Source of the DNA: Drechmeria coniospora
Lineage: Eukaryota; Ascomycota; Sordariomycetes; Hypocreales; Ophiocordycipitaceae
Assembly: GCF_001625195.1 (NCBI RefSeq)
Contig: NC_054389.1
Location: 4,956,520 to 5,020,519 of the forward strand
Reading direction: 5' to 3'
Length of the DNA: 64,000 nucleotides
Part shown: positions 35,072-45,945 of the stretch, in pieces
Layout of the letters: each line of letters opens with the position of its first letter
Position numbering within the stretch: position 1 is the stretch's first letter
Notes under the pieces: model-generated
What the model was told of the DNA's origin: nothing
Database searches by the model: none
What the model saw: only the letters and a program-made list of their open reading frames with translations
Position numbers and translations under genes: made by a program

Positions 35072-35971
35072 TGCTCTGCAGGCCGATTCTAAGTCTCCAT
35101 TAGAGTGTGAAACGAAGCTGGTCTGTTCCACATGCGAACCTTGTCAGCAAATGAGAACTGGGTCATTGCTGAACGAGCGAGGGATTCTCTCCTGCGGGTT
35201 GCCCGTTCTCTGCAGATTCCGCTGCAACGGGGGATGGGATGAGAATGCTGACCAACAGGTAAGATGGGACAAACCTCATAAAAAACAGGGCACGGTCAAA
35301 AACTGCATCATCTCTGAGTTTGAAATCCAGGTGCGCGGAATGCAGGATCAGAATTCTGACTTGGGCCGATAGAAACGTCGGTAGTTCTTCTCTTGTGTTG
35401 GCTGCTCGGTGCTTCGTAAATCTCTGGAACCAAGGAGACAGAAGACAGTCTCGCAAACAATATGAAGATAGCGTAAAGCTGTGAAATAGAAGACGAAGAA
35501 GCATCAAACGGAAACGTCTTACTTGTAATAAGCCAGCGATTGCACCGAAATACCAATGATATCGAAGAAAAGTGTGTGAAGGCTGGAACAGGATGTTTTG
35601 AACAGTCTGCGACACTTTGAAGATGGGTTGATGAAGGCTTCTGAAGCAAGAACCCAGATGTTTGCCCCGATTACGATAACTCGTGAAGCTGTCCACAACC
35701 GAACGCGCCCTTGCGGTAACTGAGTGAGGAAGGGCACCAGAATGATGGGATGATATTCTGCCATGCACTGTCAGCAAGTAACCGCAAAGTGTGCGCCGAA
35801 TGGAAGGGATTCCTCGACGGCTCGAGGGTGTCGGTCGTTTGCTCCAGGCCAGAATCGGTCATCCAAGGGCATGGTCACATTTGTACTCATACTCCGTTCC
35901 TCGACTGCACTCGTATAAGAGTACGTATATATGTCACACCTGCGGAGAGTATCGGCCAGGGGTTCCAACCA

Positions 35972-35984
35972 GGGGGGGGGGGGG
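35972..35984. repeat. Poly(G) tract, 13 bases
   Basis: A G homopolymer in the gene-free region upstream of the CENP-B-type gene. Confidence 0.9.
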
Positions 35985-38720
35985 TGCAAGGAGGGGCGAG
36001 TGTGGGAAAGGAGCGGGTAAAAGGGTGTAGGAACGTACAGATATGTGGTTTTTCGTACGGACGAAATACTCATGCCCGTACTCACAACCTGGAGCCTGTG
36101 TCCTGTAGCCTTCAGGCAGGTACGAGTACGCTCATGTGCCTGCATCCTCTGCTGTGTGCGTACGAGCTTGCGTGCCAACAAGCAGAATCTCTTGGTGGGT
36201 AGCATCGAATATAGAAAATTACATATAGAAAACGCTGGAAAGGGTGTGCAGGTCGAGCCAGGCTGCATGAGAACGGCTGATTGGTCGTTGTCGGGAGAGT
36301 GAGGGATGAGGTATGACGAATGCACAACTGGAAAGGGTAGAGCAGATAGGAGGACAAAGGCTGCTGACCTAGGGAGGGAGGAAACCATTCCGTCCACGGC
36401 ATCAAGAGAACTCCAACAGGAAGAACATCATGCGAGAGCAAAAAGACCGTTTTGGACTTTGCTTAGACCATCGTTTGTTTAACGATTGCTTCTGGATGGC
36501 ATCTGCCTTGTCAGTCAATGCGGCAAGTGAGTATTCGTCAACGGGCTTTCCTGATCAGGCCAGGGGAAAGAGAGGATTCCGGCAGCACAGCCGTGGTGGC
36601 TAGTAGGGGTTGAAGGCCTTGTGTTGCCCGTGATGGTGCTCCGCCCGCCTCGCTCAAGGCTGCGCATCTTCCATCGGAGACGCACATGCATGCATATTCG
36701 CGCATCTCGCACTTGGACGTACGTACATTAAGACATCAAGTGCCAGTAAGCCAAGCTGCAAGACGGCCCCTTCCTCCTAGTCTACTTGCATGAGGAAGAA
36801 CGCATGGACGAACGGACGGACGAGCGGGATATGCCGCGTGGCTTTTTGGTGCAAAGCCAGACCCTAGTCGTCATTGAACGGTAAGCATCACTGCCCGAAG
36901 GGCGATATAAGAAGCCTCATACATGTGCGTACTCGAATAAGCGTACCAGTTGTCAGACCAAGTGGTCTGGTTTCTGTTGCCCCCCGTCCCCGAAGGCTCC
37001 GAGGTCTCTGAAGCCATACCAATCAGTCGCGTTGACTGCGTCGAGAGGCCGGAGAGGGGTTGGCCTGGCGAGCCAGTGCTGCTGATGAAGGGCTCCGACC
37101 CCAGAATTTCTTCCTTCCCTTGGTCAACTCAGCTCAGACGGCCTACAAGCCAAGATGGGGGATTGAGATGATGCCTAATTATGATGCCACCCACCCTTGA
37201 GCCGTGGACCGGCCACAATGCACCGGGCACACCCCTTCCTCGACAAGCAGGGGTCCGTACCAGGGGAGTATTGACTCCTAACCTCCTGGGGGTGCGTCTG
37301 CACGCGTCCATGCGGGAACAGGCCTGTTCGTACAAGTAAGAGCTAACACGCGTACCATGCGAAGTGGCTGTGTGTGGACTGGGGAAAGATTCCTGCTGGC
37401 GAGCGAAGTCATCATCTCGTTTGATGCCATTTGCTGAAGTACTCATCTACTAACGTGCGGTGCCCGAGGGCTGTTGAAGACAGCAGCGGGTTGTTTTGCG
37501 TAGTGGCATGAGGGCAAGGCGCCCATCCCATGTTTGGGGAATGCAGAGTCGCTGTGCGGTGCTGCTGGACCAAGAATGTGCGGGTGAGCGTTTTCAATCA
37601 AACGTTAGAATGCGTCCTTCGAGCTCATCATCTCGCACGAACTGCCGACGACAGTGAATGCTTGGCGTGGTTGCTCATCCGCATACTCGTACAGGCGGGT
37701 AATGCAGTTGACGGCCTGCTGGCCCTCGCCTCACGCAAGTTCGAGCATTCTGATAGATGGACGGAGAGAAGGCAGGATTTCAGATTGGCCAGCGGGAGGT
37801 CCTTCCTCATCAACCGGGGACTCCCTGCGATCCATCTCCTCACAAGACGGCAGGGATCGGGGCAGGGATTGGCGCGAAGATTGTAGTCCAACATGATCTT
37901 GTGCCGGCCAAAGAACGGCGACGGTCCTTCAGCCTCGTACGGGCCCTCTGCACACTCGTGCACGAATGTGGCGCCCGCGAGCAGTTTTGGACCTTCTGAA
38001 TGACACTGAGAAAGCGACCGCATGCAGAATGCCTTTTCCCGTCGTTTGCGTGTGAAGAAATTTCATTCTGAATATTCCTTCGTAGGGAGATCTGGCATGA
38101 TGCCCCGGAGGTGTGCGCTGCAAGGAAGCCGCCGGAGTCATCTCGAGCTCGAAGGCATGTTGACCTTTATCAACCACCGGTCGAGACAATGACACCTGAC
38201 AGGTGGCAGCCAGCGGAGCAGGTACGGTCCGTCCTTCAACAATAAACGTCCACGACAAGACACGAAGTGCAGGATGGGTACGAGGTTCTTGAGACCGGTG
38301 GCGGAGGCGAGGATGCCAATCGCCGTAGCCGTAATCTCCGACCGGTAAGGTGGAGGAAGTAGAGAGGGTTGACTGACGGCTTGCTCAATAGTTGGGCAGC
38401 AACAAGCGCCAGTACTTGGACCTGCATAGCATGTGCTTGGATTCTCCGCCCCTCGAGAGCTTGTTGCCCCCAGACTTCCAGGGTCATGGTGGTGAGCGGC
38501 AGGAATAGAATGGGAATGGGCAGTGCTCAGTCACCGATCGATCCCAGCGACGCGACGGAAGGGGAGCGTCCAAGCGAAGACAGGCTTCTGCTGGCCGACC
38601 AAGGCTCCAGTTGGTTTCTTCCGATGTCTCGCATGGGTTTGTTCTCCAAGCTGACCGAGCTCCTTGGTTATCGATGGAAGCTGATCTCCACAAGGCACCG
38701 GTGTGGAGTGGACACTGCCA

Positions 38721-38744
38721 GGTCATGGTCATGGTCATGGTCAT
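38721..38744. repeat. (GGTCAT)4 microsatellite
   Basis: Four perfect hexamer copies followed by a degenerate fifth (GGATTC). Confidence 0.93.
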
Positions 38745-40858
38745 GGATTCTCAATGTCGCAGGCGCGCACGCACATACATGTACAGTGTACGGTGAGCGC
38801 ATGCATAAGTGTACAAGTATGTGCACGCGTAGCCTTGGGAAAGATTTTCACCGAGGCTTCGAGGCTTCCAAGTGCGGCCGCACCCACGCCGGCGGGTGAG
38901 GATGTTGTTAGCATCGCAACAGGCCAGGGGTCGGGCTGAAAGGCGCCCTAGCGAGCGGAAGGAAAGCCGACTCTGCTGCAGCTGGACCAGGTCGCATTTC
39001 GGCGGAGATGGGGAACTGTCGGGTAAGTACTTGGGCGAACACGTGCACACGAACAGGTGCTCCATCGCACTCGTTCGTAGGTGGAAGGATGGATAGGTGC
39101 ATGGGCTCGCAGAGACGGCAGTTGAAAAGGGGGCGGACCGGGAAACGGCCGTCGGTTTGTCGAGCGGGCGTCCAACGAAGGATGTACCCGCCGACGCACG
39201 TTCACCTGCGAGACTTTGCTTGCTTTGAGTAGGTGGTGTTGAGCGATGCGGGCATGCTACTTACATGAGTACACATGATATGACCCTGTAGATTCGAGGT
39301 GCCTCGAAAGGGGAAGGGTATCTTGTGCGATTGGCCCCTCGGGCCCTGCTTTCAGCATGCGGCAAGCTGCGGCAGCGGGAGCAGGATGCCGGGTCCAGCG
39401 TATCGTTGAAGAAAGCCACCGCTGGCTTTGAACCAACGAGCTCGCTTGGGGTTACCTCCCGGGGCCAGGGGGAGCGCCATGGTGGCTGGTCGATGTTTCC
39501 TATTCATGTACGGAGTACACATCCCGTGCCATCGTCGGCGCCATGTCTTGCAGGTGAGGGTTGGAGGACTGAATGAGGATGGAAGTGGCCGGCCAGTGCA
39601 GGTGGGTAGCAGGAGAGGAGCAGAGAGTGAGTGCAGTGTAAGCCATGGCATGAATTAGGATGTGATGCCTCGAATTTGTGCACGGTGCACGACAGGAGTC
39701 GGCCGATGATGACAACCGCAGAGGCTGCCTTGCCTGTCTGTCTGGTTGCCGATCGTAGGTAGGCGATGGATTGGGAAGATGATGGATCAGACGTTGAGCC
39801 TGCGTCATGATCGAGGAGTTGGCCGCTCCTGCAACTTGGCGGAGGCGATCTGGTCACGCTTTCCCTGCTTTCCCCGGGGCCTCAGGCGACGACGAAGGCG
39901 GTTAATCGTATGACTACATGTACTCCGTACTTGTGTGCAGTATGCTAGAGGTAAGTACCTGCAGCCTGCCCATACGGATTAGCACTGGAGTTGGGGGCAG
40001 CAAGGATGACGGTAGCGACGAGGCCGCACCGGCAGATATCTGACTCTGCTGTACACTTGACCTGGGCGCAGCGGCACGAGTGCAAATGTTAGTACCCAGT
40101 TCACATTACAAAGCCCGGAAACTTGCCCTCGTGCGTGTACTGCATGCGCGTACATATATACTTGTGCGTAGCGTTGACAGGCTTTCCTAATATGCGCTAA
40201 TTCATTCGTGGGACTTCCTGGCGAGCTGAGTTGCCAATAGTAGTAGGCGTAGTAGTTGTAGGTACTAGACATAGAGGAACAGGGCAAGTCGAGGACAAGG
40301 ACATGACCAGTACGGGACAGGAGCCGGACAAGATACAGTAATGACACCCCATAGTCGACGGCTACGTAGCGGCTTCAAGTCTCGGCCTCGCACCCGGACT
40401 GTGTTGGTGCTGGTAGTTGCAGATGGTACTGTAGACTTGAAGTAGGCACGGAGTACGAGCTCTGCCTATGCAGGTACTATACGGGACAATCAGGGGCCTC
40501 CTACTCCGTACTCTCTTTCCCCTTGGCCGCTAGCCTTGAATTCAACGAAGCAAAAGCATAAACACGCTCGTGGGTGGATCGTTGGGAGCACTGCTCGACC
40601 AGACGAGGGTCAGCGGGATGCTGCTTGCGACTTTGGGAGCGACCAATCGTGTGGGTGGGCGTAGGAGCACCGCATGATTGCTAACCTCCCGACTCTGTCC
40701 ATCATTGGGATAGGTACCTGCTGTACCTATTAGGCACAGTAGCTATTACTAGGTACCTGATAATACTAGGTACCGTAGTTGTTCGTCGACATATCCGTAG
40801 GTACATGCCGACAGTGCTTGTAGGTGCTCCGAGAAGGTAGGTAGGTACTGATAGGATG

Positions 40859-40943
40859 AGGTATGAACTGATTGGAGGTGCGAACTAATATCAGGTATGA
40901 ACTGATAGGAGGTACGAACTGATAAGAGGCATGAACTGATAGG
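40859..40943. repeat. 17-bp tandem repeat, five copies
   Basis: Five consecutive 17-bp units with consensus AGGTATGAACTGATAGG. Units start at 40859, 40876, 40893, 40910 and 40927; units 1, 3, 4 and 5 differ at one to three positions, unit 2 at more. A degenerate copy precedes the array. There is no spacer between units, so this is a minisatellite and not a CRISPR. Confidence 0.9.
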
Positions 40944-43198
40944 AGGGAGGTAGGTTCTGATGGCAGGTATTACAAGGTAGGGAAGACCCCTAGTAATTAC
41001 CGCCTCTGCTCCAAACGAGTCCCTCGTAATATCCATTTGCATAATATACAGCAAGTACGGAGTACAAGCATTAATATATACGCCGTACTCCGCACATGTA
41101 CCAGTACCACGACGTACCTGCGCCCTCATTTCGTGTCCGAATTCGGAGCCCCTCGCTCCGCCCTCCATCTCCGCCATGGTTTGTCATGTCATCTCATACA
41201 CAGGCGTCCACCATCCAACACCCACAGTTTCGTCACAATGCCGAGACATTGTCACGTTCCTGTCCCCAAAGACGATTGGATCCCAAAGTCCGCACAGACC
41301 GGACAGTCACAGACCGGACAGTCGTCCGCCTCACCCCTCGTCACACGTAACGGCAACGCCGCGATGGCTTCCGACCGCCCCCGTCACACACGTGCACGGC
41401 GCTTCTCTCCGCAACGGCAACGGCGAGGGCAAAGGGTGAGTCCTATGCTTTGCTTCCTTCTCTCTCGTGCTTCCGTGATGTGCTGCTCTGTTCTCGCCGT
41501 CGCACAGGTGCCATCCCCGATGCCCGAACCGAACCCAACCCACCTCGGGCTCTCGGCCACGCCAAGACGTATCGATGCCGTGTTCCTCCCACGGCCATCG
41601 ACATCTTCTCCGTCCCTCGAAATCCCTACTTCAATGCGGCCCATCCCCCCAGCCTCCCCAAGGTGGCAGCTGATACGACGCCATCGGACCTTGTGTGATC
41701 CACCGCCGCCGGCTTGCCCCTGGCGGCGGCAGGCGACGGGCCTGTGAAAGGCTGGCTCGGTTAATAACAAGTTACCCTCCTGCAACATGAAAACCGAGAT
41801 GAGGAAAATGTCCCGACCTAGGTGCAGCCAGACAATCGCTTGGATCGCCCAACGGACGGTAGACGGCCGACCGTCCAAAGCCAGTTACCGAGCGGGCCAT
41901 GCATTCATCTACACTTAATATAGGCCACACATTGTGTACCGGTACGTATGTTCGTGTGTACATGTATGCGTATGCACGCATGGATGGCCGCCCGCATGAT
42001 GATGCTTTGGATGCCCTGCCCTGGTCTCGTGCGGCCCTGCCCTGGCCACCGTCATGCATGCATCCAGCGCATCCGACGCAGACAGTGTACAACGAACGCG
42101 GAGGTGTCATCGTCCTGACTGCTACGTACCGACCATGATGCGGTACCGTGCTCGTCCGGAGCACAGCTCACACACGACGAGCACATGCACGTGCACTTGT
42201 ACGCGCACTCGGTATCATGAGGATAATACGCGCTCCTACTTGTACATCTGAGATTGCCACAAATGCCCCGTCATGTACCAGTACGAGTACCGAACGCTGT
42301 GGCCGCTGATCGTATGACCGACGGATAGGCGACGTCAATGTCGATTGCCCAACCTCATCTTCACCTGCTTTTCGTTGCACGGCCTCGCTCTCCCTGTCTT
42401 GGGCTCCGGACCGTCCGTCCGAACGGGCAAGATGGTGGCGCCCCTGCAGGGAGGGTCCTGCTCCTCCAAGCTCACCCCATCACCACGGCGGAACCGGCCA
42501 CGCAGCGGCTACACTTGCGCACGCAGAGTACGAGCATGCAGACTGTTAACGGTACACGTTGGGGGCACTACCGGCAGGGAACAAATGGTCGTTTAACTTT
42601 CTTGCCGCTTCGCGTTCGCGTTCGCCCACGCTGCTCTGTGACTTCCGAACCGTCCCTTCGATGGCTATTTCCATTCCCATCCGCCGGCTCCTACGCATGC
42701 CATGCGCAAACGAGCACCATGCCGCATCGAAGTCGTGCTCCAGATCGCCCGTCTCTCCCTCTCCCGACCCTCGAAAGGGACGCCAACACACCGCAAGGCA
42801 TGACCTGGCCGTAGATCGTCGTCGTTGTTGTCACCCCTTTATGAGGACCAGCTCATTTCTGACCATGTTCGTTTTCTTCCTTCCGACCTTGTCGACCTGC
42901 GGACACCATTTTTGCTGAAATGCCGGCATGGGCGCCATGACCTTTGCATGCAACGCCATCCATCTTCCAACCTTGGACGCCATCATCAGCGAGTGGCCGG
43001 AAGAGGTAGGACGGCCGGTCGAGTTCATCAGGCGCGCAGCCAACGGTCGGGCTTCGATGCATCCCTACACGGCGCTACCGTGGACTGGAGGTAAACTATT
43101 ACGGCCCGGCCCCACCCCCTTCGACCGGCGGCTGAGCCAGCCTCCGAGAGCGTCCCCCTTTCCATCCCCCTCCCCCGCCATGATTACGTCGGGTCTGT

Positions 43199-44938
43199 TC
43201 ATCGTTTGACAATGGTCACTGCTCGTGGTTAGCCTTGTCCTCGTTGTCTTGCTTCCGCACCGTTGGGCTGAAATGAGGGGACTGGCTGCCAAGGAGGAGC
43301 AGGGGGCGAGGAGAGGGCATCCAGCCGTTGCGGCCATCAAGTCCATGTGCCGATGGCAGCGAGAACCCTGGTTCGTGCTGCCGTCCCCGCCGGTTGCACA
43401 GCCTCACCCACTCGCTCGGCGCTTGCGGAGGGCTTGCGGAGGTACTCACCCACGTCCTCGTCCTCCAGCTCGTGTCCCAAACCGACTCGTTGAGGCTGAT
43501 GCTTGACCGACTTGCCGTACACGATGGCCGTCTTGAACTGCTCCACAATGGTCCGGTGGATGGCGTTGCACTGGATGAGAAGTGTCCCGGTCAGTCGGAG
43601 ATGCCATGTCCATGTCGGAGAGTGGGGGTGGGGGAAGGACGAACGAAATCTTCGACGGTGCACCTCGTGGCCCGAAGCACGACGGGTGATGAATAGTCGG
43701 GCTGCTTGCCCTTGGGCTTTGTGTAGACGCGCTTCAAGCTGAGCTTGTCCCACATGCACTCCATGAGCTCGTCAATGTTCCAGCCGTGCTCGGAGCTGAT
43801 GGGGACGGCGTTGGGGATGCGATACAGGAGATCCAGCTCCTCGATGCTGATGGAGTCGATCTTGTTGAGGCAGTACACGACGGGGATGTAGCTGGGAGCG
43901 CGTGGAAGGCGTTAGCGGCAAACGGTGCTCCGGCCTGCGCGTCCACCCCGCGGCGTCCATGCTCACCTGCGGCTCTTGGCTTCCAGGATATCGATCAGGT
44001 CGTCGACGGTGGCATCGCAGCGTATCGTGATGTCGGCCGAGTTGATGCGGTACTCGCTCATGACGGCCTTGATCTCATCGTTGTCGATGTGCGTCAGAGG
44101 CACCGTGTTCGTGATGTTGAGTCCACCCTTGTCCTTCTTCTTGAACGTGATGTTGGGCGGCTCCTTGTTGATGCGGATGCCGAATCCCTCCAGTTCCGAC
44201 TCGATGACTCTCTTATCCGTCAGGGGCTTGTTCACGTCGAGGACGATGAAGATGAGATGACACGTCTTCGCGACGGCAATGACCTGCCGACCTCGACCCC
44301 GGCCATCCTTGGCACCCTCGATGATTCCTGGCAAGTCGATGACCTGAAGAGGAGCGCCTGGAGACGCGCCAAGGCCTGCATCAGCATGCCGTCCGTCGTC
44401 GTCGTCGTCGTCGCGTGCCACCCATCGAGCTTTACGACTCACCGTTGTATATGAGCTGTCCTGGTACGCTCGTCAAGGTCGTAAACTCGTACGCCGCCGC
44501 CTCGGAATGCTGCCCGGTCAACCGACTCATCAACGTGCTCTTGCCAACCGACGGAAAGCCGATGAAGCCGATGCTGGCGACGCCGGTCCTCGCCACGTCA
44601 AAACCAGCACCGCCGCCGCCGCCGCCGCTGCTGGGCGTCAGCAGCTCGCGCTTCAGCTTGGCCAGCTTGGCCTTGAGCTGACCCAGGTGGTAGGAGGTGG
44701 CCTTGTTCTTTTGCGTCTTGGCCATCTGCGATCCACCCTCGCTGTTAGAAACTCGGTCGCGGAAGAAGCGTCGTCCGAACGGGAGGGGGGTCGTCTCGGC
44801 TTCTTCGTGGTACGCACCTCCTCCTCGATTGCTTTGATCTGCCGAATCGCCATTGTCAGCCTCGACTCTTTCTCGCTCGTGCCGACACCGCCGTGGACGG
44901 GTATCGGGGCAGCATACCTTTTCCACCGTTGTCGACAT
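43199..44938 (-). CDS. RBG1: Developmentally regulated GTP-binding protein 1 (Rbg1)
   Basis: Seven exons, 44938-44918, 44838-44818, 44725-44443, 44357-43967, 43891-43645, 43570-43450 and 43218-43199, give exactly 367 residues, the length of human DRG1. The first two exons are 21 nt each (MSTTVEK, IKAIEEE). GTPase motifs: G1 GFPSVGKST (70-78), Thr-rich switch I ([13 protein letters not shown]), G3 DLPGI, G4 NKID and G5 near SSEHGWN. The OBG-type helical N terminus is present and the C-terminal TGS domain runs from about residue 290 ([19 protein letters not shown]). The protein ends VVTIVKR. DRG1/Rbg1 binds translating ribosomes with a DFRP partner (Tma46) and relieves stalling. The last intron (231 nt) is long for this window. 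Confidence 0.96.
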
Positions 44939-45945
44939 GGTGCCGGCTCGACAGATCCCTCTGTCCGGGTCCTTGCTAGTGTATCCGTGTCAAGCGTCCC
45001 GTTGGAAGTCCTGCAGTGCCGTCCTGCTCGTCGCGGGTGCGATTGATGGTGTTGAGAAATCGAAAGTGATCGATTCTGGCAGTAATCGGTGGGATGGCCT
45101 GGTGGGGTAATTTTTTTGGGATTTAGTCCGTCCCTCCCCCCCATTCTCCGTACCGTTCTCAGTACTTACAGTATTACTGTACTTGTACTTATGTTAGGTG
45201 TTTACGTGTCTGTACCTAGGTAAGTAATTACTTACAGTACATACAGCACTGCAGGTAATACGGAGTCCTTGTAATACTTGTAAGTACTGTACTTACGGAG
45301 TACTCCGTACTTTACGGAGTACTGTCTGTAGCTTTAATAGTGCTCCGAAATACTGCTAACAACTGGTACTTCTGACTGCTAGATGACCATGAATGAATGA
45401 TACAGCATCACACTATAGTATGAACGAGCGAGTCTCACCCACAACAATATCCCCGTTCCCATCCACCACCACCACCACCACCACCGAAGACGAGAATGGA
45501 GGCGCGTGCAAGCCTCGTATCGTAAAGCATGTATTCAATATACTCGCTAAGGAACACAATCACGCTTCTTGTCTATCCGGGACTGCCTACAACCAACAGG
45601 TATCTCGACAAAATTCAAGACACCAGACGCCCCAACGCAGCTTCGTTTGTTTCTCCAGCTTGCCGCGAGCAGGAGTGTCGGCCAGTGACTTCGTTCGTTT
45701 GTCCATTGCAATGCAAAGCAAAAAATCCAAAAAAGAGCTCTGCAAAGAATCGCACTCCGTTATGCCATCATTGAAATGCTTCGTTCCCACTGACATGCAT
45801 GCAACGCTTCCGTCAACCACCACTCCCCATCAACGCCAACTGTCCTGTTCCCGACCGCGCCCTCGTGGCGAGCACACCGGGTCGGTCTGATATAGGAAAC
45901 CCCGTGCGATACTCGAACAGCCAATTATCATGCTGAATCCATGTT
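44939..45945. other. Intergenic region with a dense palindromic repeat cluster
   Basis: 45150-45380 is packed with GTACTTACAG, TACTGTAC and TACGGAGTA words. At 45294-45309 two of the 9-mers overlap to make the perfect 16-bp palindrome TACGGAGTACTCCGTA, with a third copy at 45313. A (CAC)n microsatellite lies at about 45467-45484. The rest is probably 3' UTR of the HOS4-like gene and the RBG1 promoter. Confidence 0.7.
45294..45321. repeat. Perfect 16-bp palindrome plus adjacent copy of the TACGGAGTA word
   Basis: TACGGAGTACTCCGTA at 45294-45309 is its own reverse complement. A further TACGGAGTA lies at 45313-45321. It represents the dispersed intergenic word family seen across the window. Confidence 0.9.

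Larger units (their letters stand above)
35072..43198. other. 8-kb region without a supported gene
   Basis: Many overlapping frames of 60-236 codons occur on both strands, but none shows a family motif, consistent length or a believable exon chain. 35072-36450 includes two long antisense-to-each-other frames and is probably the leader and promoter of the CENP-B-type gene. Short TAC-type words recur (9-mers at 39509, 39921, 40502 and 41056), with microsatellites and a 17-bp tandem array listed separately. Non-coding RNA or rapidly evolving small genes cannot be excluded. Confidence 0.55.

Noticed and set aside
35163..35777. 204-codon minus-strand frame upstream of the CENP-B-type gene
   Set aside because: No ATG-based start with conserved sequence, no motif, and it fits better as leader or promoter of the downstream gene.
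39390..39450. tRNA-like B-box (GGTTCAAAGCC on the minus strand)
   Set aside because: No matching A-box, acceptor stem or anticodon arm can be folded around it.
40859..40943. Possible CRISPR-like array
   Set aside because: Units are directly adjacent without spacers and the genome is eukaryotic.
41037..41747. 236-codon plus-strand frame
   Set aside because: Pro/Arg/Ser-rich, no recognisable domain, overlapped by antisense frames of similar length; not supportable as a gene from sequence alone.
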